Positions 1 through 7,781 of a stretch of DNA of 51,644 nt are shown here, piece by piece. The notes beneath the pieces were generated by a model that was not told where the DNA came from, made no database searches, and was given only the letters and a program-made list of their open reading frames with translations. The position numbers were made by a program, and so were the translations under genes. The DNA is taken from the NCBI GenBank assembly GCA_016873795.1, contig VGWA01000007.1:1-51644 (forward strand), read 5' to 3'. The stretch's first letter is position 1, and every line of letters starts with the position of its first letter. Source of the stretch: Ignavibacteria bacterium (GTDB lineage Bacteria > Bacteroidota > Ignavibacteria > Tepidaquicellales > Tepidaquicellaceae).

Positions 1-61
1 CTCCCTCTGATGTTTTGATTTGGTTTCTGTTAAATCTTTCTTCTAATTCTTTTCTCTTCAT
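1..61 (-). CDS. 5' end of an unidentified gene, cut by the window edge
   Basis: An ATG on the minus strand at 61-59 opens a frame that stays open to the window edge, giving MKRKELEERFNRNQIKTSEG. A purine-rich AAAGGAAAG lies about 7 bases upstream of this ATG and would serve as a ribosome binding site. The fragment is charged and probably helical. Twenty residues are too few to assign a family. It lies on the same strand as, and downstream of, the propeller genes. Confidence 0.4.
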   Translation of the reverse strand, partial: MKRKELEERFNRNQIKTSEG

Positions 62-78
62 TGTCGTCTTTCCTTTCA

Positions 79-98
79 CTTATTTTTGTAAAAATAAG
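79..98. repeat. AT-rich inverted repeat between genes
   Basis: CTTATTTTT (79-87) and AAAAATAAG (90-98) are perfect inverted copies separated by GT. The repeat lies between the stop of the first propeller gene and the start of the partial gene at 61. It could be a weak hairpin or a protein-binding palindrome. There is no GC stem, so a strong terminator is unlikely. Confidence 0.35.
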
Positions 99-121
99 CA
101 TTTCTCAGACGACAAATGTCG

Positions 122-1345
122 TTATTTTATCATCAACATTTTTTTCGTCTGGACAAAATTACCTGTAGTCATCCTGTAAAAATAGATTCCGCTTGAAAGG
201 TTTCCGCCGTCGAACCTGATTTCGTATGTTCCGGGTGCAAGTTTTTCGTTTACGAGTGTTATCACTTCCTTTCCCAGAACGTCATATACAGTTATTTTTG
301 CCATTCCACCATTTAACATTTGAAATTTAACATTTGTCATTGAATTAAACGGATTGGGATAGTTTTGACCTAACGAATAAAATTCGGGAACGTTCTCTGA
401 TATTTTCTGTATTCCGATGATATCCGAAAGTGAACGTCTCCAGATTGACTGAGTTGATGTTCCTGCATAGATAAAATTATTCACAATTATTAATGCATCA
501 ACTACAGGAGTAGTTACAAAGCCTTGATTTTTTTCACTCCAGTTAACGCCGTTGTTTGTTGATAGATAAATTCCGTTGTTTGTTCCTGCAAATATATTAT
601 TAGAATTTACAATTAAAGAATAAACACTTGAACTGTTTATAAATGTCTGAGCCCAGTTGTTCCCGTTATCTGTTGTGAAAAATATTCCGTTGGCGTCTGT
701 GCCTGCGAATAAAATATTTCCATGTGTAGTAAGAGATAGAACTAACTGATTATTTAAAGAAGTTTGAACCCAGTTTATACCGTTATTGGATGTAATATAA
801 ACACCCTGATATGTTCCTGCAAAAATATAGTTTCCGCTTACCGTAAATGAACGAACTCCAATTGTTGTATCGAAATTAGTTTTATTCCAATTTATACCGT
901 TATTTGTAGAAATGTAAATACCCGCATAAGAAAAAGGAGTTACGTACGTGCCCGCGAATATATTGTTTCCGTTGACAAGCAAACTCTGTACGTTTTTATT
1001 GTTTAAGGAAGATTGAATCCAGTTTATGCCGTTATCTGTGGAGAGCCAAACTCCGTTTAAATCTGTACCGGCGAAAATATTACTGTCTCTTGCCGCTAAT
1101 GAAAATACGTTCTTATTGTTTAACATTGTTTGAATCCACATTGTGTCCCCCGAGCATGAGTATATTCCGTTTTGATATGTACCTGAAAATATTTTGTTTC
1201 CATAATTAGTGAAGCAATATATAAATCTATCCGGTGCTGTTGTCATTCTTGTCCATTGTGCGATGCAATCATCAGTTGTAAAGGTATTATTCAAAATTGA
1301 AAATAGTAATACAATCAAACTAAAAATTTTTATTAAATTTTTCAT
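122..1345 (-). CDS. Secreted seven-bladed Asp-box propeller protein, T9SS sorted (copy 1)
   Basis: The 407-residue protein begins with a hydrophobic signal peptide (about residues 1-25). It carries seven repeats of about 40 residues, each ending in a form of S-T-[ND]-N-G-x-N-W, an Asp-box (BNR-like) motif; the seventh is degenerate (SIWRRSL). Seven repeats fit one seven-bladed beta-propeller. The last 80 or so residues form a type A T9SS sorting domain (QNYPNPFN, VYDVLGKE, SGIYFYRM, ending KKMLMIK), so export and surface anchoring or release are expected. The start has an AGAGGA site 7-8 bases upstream, identical to that of the next gene. The 3' end is almost identical to the two genes upstream, showing recent duplication or conversion. 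No catalytic residues are recognisable; a binding role is a guess. Confidence 0.85.
   Translation of the reverse strand: MKNLIKIFSLIVLLFSILNNTFTTDDCIAQWTRMTTAPDRFIYCFTNYGNKIFSGTYQNGIYSCSGDTMWIQTMLNNKNVFSLAARDSNIFAGTDLNGVWLSTDNGINWIQSSLNNKNVQSLLVNGNNIFAGTYVTPFSYAGIYISTNNGINWNKTNFDTTIGVRSFTVSGNYIFAGTYQGVYITSNNGINWVQTSLNNQLVLSLTTHGNILFAGTDANGIFFTTDNGNNWAQTFINSSSVYSLIVNSNNIFAGTNNGIYLSTNNGVNWSEKNQGFVTTPVVDALIIVNNFIYAGTSTQSIWRRSLSDIIGIQKISENVPEFYSLGQNYPNPFNSMTNVKFQMLNGGMAKITVYDVLGKEVITLVNEKLAPGTYEIRFDGGNLSSGIYFYRMTTGNFVQTKKMLMIK
352..444 (-). repeat. Mosaic segment shared with two paralogues
   Basis: Bases 352-418 are identical to 1681-1747 in the second propeller gene. Bases 411-444 are identical to 3072-3105 in the third, where the second gene differs. 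The junction falls just before the sorting domain. This patchwork is what gene conversion or recombination between tandem paralogues would leave. Confidence 0.7.
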
Positions 1346-1750
1346 TTTACTATCCTCTTTTTATTTTTTAAAAAAATGTTTATTATTACTATATATTTTG
1401 TTAAAATTCCCGATAAAATTGAACCGTGATTTTCGATAACTTGACTTTCGTCACTTTATCATCAACATTTTTTTAGTCTGGACAAAATTACCTGCAGTCA
1501 TCCTGTAAAAATAGATTCCGCTTGAAAGGTTTCCGCCGTCGAACCTGATTTCGTATGTTCCGGGTGCAAGCTTTTCGTTTACGAGTGTTATAACTTCCTT
1601 TCCCAAAATGTCATACACAATTATTTTTGCCATTCCACTATTTAACATTTGAAATTTAAAATTTGTCATTGAATTAAACGGATTGGGATAGTTTTGACCT
1701 AACGAATAAAATTCGGGAACGTTCTCTGATATTTTCTGTATTCCGATTAT
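1346..1750 (-). repeat. Duplicated spacer plus sorting-domain 3' end (copy A)
   Basis: The 105-base spacer 1346-1450 differs from 2678-2782 by one base (T at 1441 against G at 2773). The adjoining 300 or so bases, encoding the T9SS sorting domain of the upstream gene, are also highly similar between copies. The shared spacer includes the AGAGGA ribosome binding site. The repeat period is 1332 bases, about one whole propeller gene. Confidence 0.8.
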
Positions 1751-2677
1751 ATCACTAAGGTTTCTCCGCCAAACAGCCGCAGTTTGTGTTGCAGCAAATA
1801 TATAGTTGTTAGCAATCAATAAAGAGTTTATCCTTTTATTTCCTATGATTCCAAGTCCTTCGTTCTTTTGTGTCCAGTTGACTCCGTTGTTTGTGGAAAC
1901 ATAAAATCCGGAATCTGTTCCTGCAAATATATAATTCCCGTATGTTGTCAAACTTCTTACCGAAACGAAATTTAAAGACGTAATTGCCCAGTTAGTACCG
2001 TTATTTGTCGAACGATAAATTCCGTGATCATGAGTCCCAGCAAAAATATTACTGCCACTGATTGAAATTGAATATACAACCGATTCGTTAAAAAGATGTT
2101 CCGTCCAGTTTGCACCATTGTTTATCGAAAGACATAATCCCAGTCCGTTTGTTCCTGTGTATATATTATTTCCGTTTATTGTTATCGCCCAGACAGTTCC
2201 TGCATTTGTGCTTAAATTTGTTGCAGCCCATGACTGTCCGTTATTTGTGGAAATATAAAGTGGTGTAGTGCCGAATGTTCCTGCGAAAATATAATTTTGT
2301 GAGTTAATTGCTACAGCATAAACAGTCTTATTTCTCAGACCTGTTGTATCCCAGTTTTGACCGTTATTTGATGAATGATACACACCTGCATTAGAGACAC
2401 CTGCATATCCTTCATTGCCGCTTGTGGCAAAAGAATAAGTGCAATAGCCAAGATTCGACTGATACCAGTTAACACCGTTGTTTGTAGTGTAGTTAATAAA
2501 ATTACCCATACCGGCCAGAATATAATTGCCGCTTATGGCTAAACAATTTGCCATAGATATGCTTAATCCGTCAGACATCTGTACCCATTGAGTTCTGCAA
2601 TCATTAGTTAATAATGTGTAATTCAGAACAGAAAAAAAGAACAAAACTAGTAAAAAGAATTTTATTAAATTTTTCAT
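1451..2677 (-). CDS. Secreted seven-bladed Asp-box propeller protein, T9SS sorted (copy 2)
   Basis: The 408-residue paralogue has a signal peptide (MKNLIKFFLLVLFFFSVLNY), then seven repeats with Asp-box signatures such as STNNGQSW and STNNGTNW. The seventh is degenerate (AVWRRNL). It ends with the same T9SS type A domain as its neighbour. The sorting domain is nearly identical to copies 1 and 3, but the propeller blades are clearly diverged, so the N-terminal part has evolved or been exchanged separately from the tail. The start is supported by AGAGGA upstream. It is separated by 105-base spacers from both neighbours on the same strand. The ligand is unknown. Confidence 0.85.
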   Translation of the reverse strand: MKNLIKFFLLVLFFFSVLNYTLLTNDCRTQWVQMSDGLSISMANCLAISGNYILAGMGNFINYTTNNGVNWYQSNLGYCTYSFATSGNEGYAGVSNAGVYHSSNNGQNWDTTGLRNKTVYAVAINSQNYIFAGTFGTTPLYISTNNGQSWAATNLSTNAGTVWAITINGNNIYTGTNGLGLCLSINNGANWTEHLFNESVVYSISISGSNIFAGTHDHGIYRSTNNGTNWAITSLNFVSVRSLTTYGNYIFAGTDSGFYVSTNNGVNWTQKNEGLGIIGNKRINSLLIANNYIFAATQTAAVWRRNLSDIIGIQKISENVPEFYSLGQNYPNPFNSMTNFKFQMLNSGMAKIIVYDILGKEVITLVNEKLAPGTYEIRFDGGNLSSGIYFYRMTAGNFVQTKKMLMIK

Positions 2678-3080
2678 TTTACTATCCTCTTTTTATTTTT
2701 TAAAAAAATGTTTATTATTACTATATATTTTGTTAAAATTCCCGATAAAATTGAACCGTGATTTTCGATAACGTGACTTTCGTCACTTTATCATCAACAT
2801 TTTTTTAGTCTGGACAAAATCACCGGCGGTCATCCTGTAAAAATAGATTCCGCTTGAAAGGTTTCCGCCGTCGAACCTGATTTCATATGTTCCGGGTGCA
2901 AGTTTTTCGTTTACGAGTGTTATAACTTCCTTTCCCAGAACGTCATACACAATTATTTTTGTTGTTCCTGCATTTAACATTTGAAATTTAACATTTGTCA
3001 TTGAATTAAACGGATTGGGATAATTCTGTTCCAAAGAATAAGATGACGGAATGTGCTCTGAGATTTTTTGAATTCCGATG
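2678..3080 (-). repeat. Duplicated spacer plus sorting-domain 3' end (copy B)
   Basis: This is the second copy of the spacer and sorting-domain block described at 1346-1750. Its spacer contains a small inverted repeat, GTGAC-TTTC-GTCAC, beside the stop codon of the third propeller gene. The block's 3' portion (about 3025-3070) diverges from copy A and then rejoins the copy 1 sequence. Confidence 0.8.
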
Positions 3081-4864
3081 ATATCCGAAAGTGAACGTCT
3101 CCAGACAGAATGACCTGAAGTCCCGGCAAAAATATAATTATTTGCTACTGATAATGTATTGACTTCCGGTACTATTGTGAAGCCCTGATTTTTTATAATC
3201 CAGTAAACCCCGTTATTTGTAGACAAATAAACTCCGTTTACTGTTCCTGCAAAAATATTATTTGAGTTTACAGTTAAACCAAAAACACTCAAGTTATTCA
3301 AAGAGGTTTGATTCCATTCTGTTCCGTTATTCGTTGTTAGAAACACTCCAAACCCAGAGATTCCGGCGAATATATTTGTTCCCGAGACTGCAAGTGAATA
3401 AATGAATAAATTTGTCAATCCGTTATTAACCGCCGTCCAGTTTGTGCCGTTATTTGTTGACAGAAAGACTCCACCTCCGAAAGTTCCGGCGAAGATATTT
3501 ATTCCTGAAACTGCAAGTGAAGTAACATTAGGGTTTGTCAATCCGTTATTAACCTCTGTCCAGCTTGTACCGTTATTTGTAGATAAATACACACCACCGA
3601 AAGTGCCAGCGTACAGGTTTGTCCCTGAGACCGAAAGTGATAGAATATATTGATTCATTAATCCGTTATTTACAGGAGTCCAGTTCATTCCGTTATTTGT
3701 CGATAAAAACACACCGCTGCCATAAGTTCCTGTGAATATGTTAGTACCCGAAACGACAATAGAGAATATATTTAAATTTGTTAAGCCGGTATTAGTTTCT
3801 ATCCAGTTTGAACCGTTATCTGTAGATAAAAATATACCATTGTTAGTTCCGGAGAATATATTCGTTCCCGAAACAGCTAGAGTTCTAATATTTTGACCTG
3901 TTAGGTTGTAATTAATTGCAATCCAGTTTGCACCGTTGCTTGATGACTGAAACACTCCACCGTTGGTTCCAGCTAAAATATTTGTTCCGTAAACTGCAAG
4001 TGATAAGACAGTTTGACTTGTTAATCCATTATTAATCGTTATCCAGTTTGTACCATAGTTCGTTGAAAGGAAGATTCCGTTACCGTCGGTTCCCGCAAAT
4101 ATGTTATTATCAGATATTGCAATAGCAAAAATATTATGATTTGTTAATCCGTTATTGACGGCATTCCAGTTTGAGCCGTTATTTGTAGAAAAGAATATTC
4201 CGCCTCCGTCAGTACCAGCAAAGATGTTTGTTCCTGAGATTGCAATGGACAGGATGACAGGGTAAGTTAATCCGTTATTAACCGCTGTCCAGTTTGATCC
4301 GTTATTTGTTGATAAGAAAACACCGCCGTTAGTACCCGCAAATATATTTGTTCCTGATATCGCAAGTGAATGTACATAATGATACAAAAGACCTGCATTA
4401 ACATTTATCCAATTTGAGCCATTATTTGTAGATAGGAAGACTCCACCTCCGTAAGTGCCGGCGAATAGATTTGTTCCTGAAACTGCAAGTGCACGAATGG
4501 AAGAATTTGTTAATCCGGTATTAACAGTACCCCAGTTTGCACCATTATTTGTTGATAGGAAAACCCCTCTGCCATCTGTACCAGCGAATATATTTGTTCC
4601 CGACATTACAAGTGATTTTACGGATTTATTTGTAAGTCCGTTATTAACTGCAGTCCAGATTGTGCCGTTATTTGTTGACAGAAAAATCCCGCCTCCTTTA
4701 GTTCCGGCGAATATTTTTGAGCCGGAATATGCAATGCAATAAATATAACCTCCGTATGGTCCGTCAGTCTGTGTCCATTGTGCCTGACAATTATCAATAT
4801 TTAATGAAAAGTATGTAATAATAAAAATAAAAATTACAAAAAGAATTTCTTTTAAGTTTTTCAT
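2783..4864 (-). CDS. Secreted fourteen-repeat Asp-box double propeller, T9SS sorted (copy 3)
   Basis: The 693-residue protein has a signal peptide, about 560 residues of repeats, and the shared T9SS sorting domain. I count 13 clear repeats of 42-43 residues (core G-V-F-L-S-T-N-N-G-x-N-W, then NNGLTN and SGTNIFAGT) plus one degenerate repeat (SVWRRSL), 14 in all. That equals two seven-bladed propellers, against one in each neighbour. Blades 1-11 are much more alike than those of the neighbours, which implies recent internal amplification. I chose the ATG at 4864 because the paralogues also begin MKNL; an in-frame ATG at 4876 adds MYKL. Neither has a clear ribosome binding site. It lies 38 bases after the copy 4 stop, so the two are probably co-transcribed. 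Confidence 0.85.
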   Translation of the reverse strand: MKNLKEILFVIFIFIITYFSLNIDNCQAQWTQTDGPYGGYIYCIAYSGSKIFAGTKGGGIFLSTNNGTIWTAVNNGLTNKSVKSLVMSGTNIFAGTDGRGVFLSTNNGANWGTVNTGLTNSSIRALAVSGTNLFAGTYGGGVFLSTNNGSNWINVNAGLLYHYVHSLAISGTNIFAGTNGGVFLSTNNGSNWTAVNNGLTYPVILSIAISGTNIFAGTDGGGIFFSTNNGSNWNAVNNGLTNHNIFAIAISDNNIFAGTDGNGIFLSTNYGTNWITINNGLTSQTVLSLAVYGTNILAGTNGGVFQSSSNGANWIAINYNLTGQNIRTLAVSGTNIFSGTNNGIFLSTDNGSNWIETNTGLTNLNIFSIVVSGTNIFTGTYGSGVFLSTNNGMNWTPVNNGLMNQYILSLSVSGTNLYAGTFGGVYLSTNNGTSWTEVNNGLTNPNVTSLAVSGINIFAGTFGGGVFLSTNNGTNWTAVNNGLTNLFIYSLAVSGTNIFAGISGFGVFLTTNNGTEWNQTSLNNLSVFGLTVNSNNIFAGTVNGVYLSTNNGVYWIIKNQGFTIVPEVNTLSVANNYIFAGTSGHSVWRRSLSDIIGIQKISEHIPSSYSLEQNYPNPFNSMTNVKFQMLNAGTTKIIVYDVLGKEVITLVNEKLAPGTYEIRFDGGNLSSGIYFYRMTAGDFVQTKKMLMIK
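3100..4790 (-). repeat. Coding tandem repeats, unit about 129 bases
   Basis: The repeat region of the double propeller shows a DNA periodicity of about 126-129 bases. A recurring segment reads TCCGTTATT(A/T) then CAGTTTG(T/A), the reverse of the NNGL and NW codons. Unit lengths are multiples of three, so gain or loss of units keeps the reading frame. The similarity between units makes this a probable site of slippage or unequal exchange. Confidence 0.75.
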
Positions 4865-4902
4865 TAGTTTATACATTCAAAAATTTTACAGTATGAAAAT
4901 TT

Positions 4903-6117
4903 TTATTTAGATAAAATCATTTTCTTGGTAAGATTGAAGTTTTTCGCAGTCATTTTGTAGAAATAAATTCCACTTGACAGGTTACCGGCGTTGAAAATTA
5001 CTTCATATTTTCCGGGTGCAAGATTTTCGTTTACGAGAACTGCTATTTCTTTTCCGAGAATGTCATAAATTTTCAGGGAGACATTTCCGGATTCCGGGCA
5101 TTGGAATACAATGGTTGTCCGTGGGTTAAAGGGATTAGGAAAGTTTTGTTCGAGGGAGTATGACAGCGGTATGTATCCCGGTTTTTTTGTGATGCCGGAA
5201 ATTATTTCGTCTAAATTCCTCTGCCAGACTGAGTAATCCCATGTTCCTGCGAAAATATAAGTATTTGTCGTGATTAATGTACTCACAGACATATTTCCGA
5301 AGCCCTGATTTTTTTGTATCCAGGTCTGACCGTTGTCCGTTGAGAGGTAAACACCGTTTTGTATCGTACCGGCAAATATATTGCTGTCTTTGACTGTGAG
5401 AGATAAAACGGATTTGTCGTTAAGGGAAGTTTGTATCCAGTTTATTCCGTCGTTTGTGGATAAATATACTCCGTGATAATATAGTCCCGCAAAGATATTG
5501 TTTCCGCAGACTGCAATTGACCTTACGTATTTATTGTTAATTTCAGTCTGAATCCAGTTGGCTCCGTAGTTAGTCGAAAAATGAATTCCGTGTTGATATG
5601 TACCTGCGAAGATTTTATTGTCTTTTACTGCAAGGGAATAGACATCCGGAACGTTGAGAGAAGTTCTGATCCAGTAGTAGCCGCTGTCCGGCGAGAAATA
5701 GACGCCGTCGTTTGCACCGGCAAAAACATATCCTTCGGATAAAGCAAATGCACGAATTATTTTATTATTGAGTGAAGTCAGTATCCAGTTTGTTCCGTTG
5801 TTCGATGACAGATATACTCCATTTGCAATTGTTCCGGCAAGTGTGCTATTTCCGCAGATTGACAGGGCTGTTACATAACCTGTGTTAAGGGATGTCTGAG
5901 TCCAGTTAATTCCGTTATTTGTTGTAAGCCTCACTCCGAAATCGTAAGTACCGGCGAAGATATTGTTTCCGCTTATTGCAATTGAATATATTGTGATATT
6001 TCCCATCCCGCCTGACACTTGAAACCATTGTCCGTTGCATTTACCGGCAGTAAATAAAAAATTTATAAATATAGAAAGAAAGATGATAATACCTGAAATA
6101 TTTATTATCTTTTTCAT
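4903..6117 (-). CDS. Secreted seven-bladed Asp-box propeller protein, T9SS sorted (copy 4)
   Basis: The 404-residue protein has a signal peptide (about residues 1-28), seven Asp-box repeats (LTTNNGINW to the degenerate SVWQRNL), and a C-terminal T9SS type A domain (QNFPNPFNPRT, IYDILGKE, SGIYFYKM). It is the most diverged of the four. Its sorting domain reads NPRTTIVF rather than the NSMTN of the others and ends KKMILSK. It is the first gene of the minus-strand array and probably the start of the transcript. No Shine-Dalgarno is visible upstream of the ATG. Confidence 0.84.
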   Translation of the reverse strand: MKKIINISGIIIFLSIFINFLFTAGKCNGQWFQVSGGMGNITIYSIAISGNNIFAGTYDFGVRLTTNNGINWTQTSLNTGYVTALSICGNSTLAGTIANGVYLSSNNGTNWILTSLNNKIIRAFALSEGYVFAGANDGVYFSPDSGYYWIRTSLNVPDVYSLAVKDNKIFAGTYQHGIHFSTNYGANWIQTEINNKYVRSIAVCGNNIFAGLYYHGVYLSTNDGINWIQTSLNDKSVLSLTVKDSNIFAGTIQNGVYLSTDNGQTWIQKNQGFGNMSVSTLITTNTYIFAGTWDYSVWQRNLDEIISGITKKPGYIPLSYSLEQNFPNPFNPRTTIVFQCPESGNVSLKIYDILGKEIAVLVNENLAPGKYEVIFNAGNLSSGIYFYKMTAKNFNLTKKMILSK

Positions 6118-6531
6118 TATACAGAATTTATATTAAATTATTTTTTATCTTTGACTAACACCAGTGCGATTATTAATATACCGCTCATTTGATTTTCATA
6201 TTATTCTTGAACGAAATGTAATAACATTAATTTTTTATTACAAGTAAATAATTTATTAAATATTGCGATATTTTTTAAATAGTTGTTTTTTATGTAAAAT
6301 ATATAAAACCGTAAATAAAAAAAGGTTGCCTCAGGGATATTAAAATTCTGAAGTAATAGTGAGCTTATTACGGATAGTAAATATATGATAAAGATTCAGC
6401 GCCTTATAATTATATCAGTGCAGGACAAACCGATAATTTGTTGAATTGCAGTTTACTAATAGATATTTTTGATCAAGTTATTATTACCTTAATGAAACGA
6501 ATGAAGTAAATCAGTTAAAGCCCGGTAATAT
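6118..6531. other. Non-coding stretch, 414 bases
   Basis: Very AT-rich. It holds the presumed promoter region of the propeller array but shows no convincing -35/-10 pair. One small inverted repeat, GTAATA (6353-6358) and TATTAC (6366-6371), could form a weak hairpin. The decamer GGTTGCCTCA near 6324 recurs near 7395 in the next long gap. I see no gene. Confidence 0.5.
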
Positions 6532-7323
6532 TCACTGTGTCTGATATATAAATTCATTTATATAACTTCCTCTTCTGCCCTGAATTTTATAATTGATGGA
6601 TTCTCCGCTGTTTGTATAAGGAAATATTTTGAAGTAATACATTGTTTTAGGCATTAGTCCTTCAAAAGTGCAGGAATTAGAACTTGATGATACATTTACC
6701 GTATAGAGATCATCATTTTCCGGAATTCCGTCAACAGGTATTGAAATAAATTCAAATCCAACCACACTTGATTTGATTAAGTATCCGTCAGGTTTTATAT
6801 CGCCCACTTCTTCAGTCCATACGAGAGTAATAGATGTTGAGGTTTTAACGGCAGTAAAAAATGATTTAATAAAAATTTCAGGTTCGGGCTTCAGTGTAAT
6901 TATGAAATATTCAGCAGGTGGAGAATATATTTCCGAATTATTAATAACGCAGAAAAAAGTGAAATAATAAGTGGAAAATTCTTTTAATCCTGTAACTGTA
7001 AATTCTTCTCCGAAGTCGTTATAAATACAAAGAGCATTAGAATCGTTCTCATACATAGAACCTTTCCCGAAGGAATTTGCAGATAAATATGAAAAAGTAT
7101 TTGTAGAAGGTTTTCCTGTGATAATTTTTGACCCTTGTTTTGCAAATATCAGAATTGATTGATTTTCTTTACTGAAATTATCCGGCAGTCTCCAGGAAAT
7201 ATAAAGCATGTCAGTTTCACAGCCTATGTAACTTATTCTTATATCTTCGGGAGGTTTTAACTCGCATAAGAAAGCAGATTTGCAGGTAATAATAATAAAC
7301 AGTATTAAGTGGAACGTTTTCAT
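6532..7323 (-). CDS. Secreted protein with two fibronectin type III-like domains
   Basis: The 263-residue protein starts with a signal peptide (MKTFHLILFIIITCKSAFLC). Two FN3-like domains follow: about 23-140 (begins PPEDIRI, contains W-R-L-P, ends LKEFSTYYFTFF) and about 150-260 (S-I-T-L-V-W, then LMPKTMYYFKIFPY). The W near the first third and the tyrosine-rich 'TxYYF' strand near the end are FN3 hallmarks. There is no T9SS sorting domain, unlike the neighbours, so it may stay in the periplasm or be a lipoprotein; a cysteine (SAFLCELK) at the signal peptide end would permit the latter, though the lipobox is poor. Function is not evident; adhesion or protein-protein contact is typical of FN3. 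Confidence 0.7.
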   Translation of the reverse strand: MKTFHLILFIIITCKSAFLCELKPPEDIRISYIGCETDMLYISWRLPDNFSKENQSILIFAKQGSKIITGKPSTNTFSYLSANSFGKGSMYENDSNALCIYNDFGEEFTVTGLKEFSTYYFTFFCVINNSEIYSPPAEYFIITLKPEPEIFIKSFFTAVKTSTSITLVWTEEVGDIKPDGYLIKSSVVGFEFISIPVDGIPENDDLYTVNVSSSSNSCTFEGLMPKTMYYFKIFPYTNSGESINYKIQGRRGSYINEFIYQTQ

Positions 7324-7504
7324 TTTACACCGTTTTATTAAATATAATATAATTAATTCAATTATTCAAATCAGTAAAATTTTAGAGAATGTTTCGACCG
7401 GTTGCCTCATAATAAAATGTATATTATCATTATTCTTTTCACAATTTTGATTTTGAACTCATAAAATTCTCCGTTTTTATTATGTTTTTATATGTATATT
7501 TACG

Positions 7505-7571
7505 GTTACTTTTTTTATGAGTCAACGATTAATTTATACCTGTCTGATAGTTATCTTTTTTATGAGTCAAC
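7505..7571. promoter_or_regulatory. Pair of direct repeats with TGAGTCA cores, possible operator
   Basis: GTTACTTTTTTTATGAGTCAAC (7505-7526) and GTTATCTTTTTTATGAGTCAAC (7550-7571) match at 20 of 22 positions. They start 45 bases apart, close to four helical turns. They sit 210-280 bases upstream of the gene at 7782. The spacing on one face of the helix suggests a protein-binding site, but no regulator is known. Confidence 0.35.
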
Positions 7572-7766
7572 CTGCAGCATCGAATGTTTTAATAAATCAC
7601 TTGATATATCATTATAATATTTATAACTTTTATATTATAACGGTGCGTTCTTTGTGTATTGGAAACGGTCTGAAAAACTTATAATGACACTTAATACATT
7701 ATATATGAATGGTCAGGAAAATATTTTTATTCTGTTTTTTAAATAAAATAATTCAGACAACAAATT

Positions 7767-7773
7767 ACGGAGG
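7767..7773 (+). promoter_or_regulatory. Strong ribosome binding site
   Basis: ACGGAGGG precedes the ATG at 7782 by 8 bases. Such a clear Shine-Dalgarno is uncommon in this window, where most starts have none, and it fixes the start of the membrane-anchored protein. Confidence 0.7.
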
Positions 7774-7781
7774 GTATATTT

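Larger units (their letters stand above)
7324..7781. other. Non-coding stretch, 458 bases, with direct repeats
   Basis: This lies between divergent genes. It contains two 22-base near copies (7505-7526 and 7550-7571) with a TGAGTCA core, described separately, and a partial inverted copy AACTCATAAAA near 7457. No open frame of useful length and no RNA gene is recognised. Confidence 0.5.

Noticed and set aside
3100-4790. CRISPR-like array
   Set aside because: Regular repetition at about 129 bases comes from coding repeats in frame with a secreted propeller protein. The units are too long and too variable at third positions, with no unique spacers and no cas genes.
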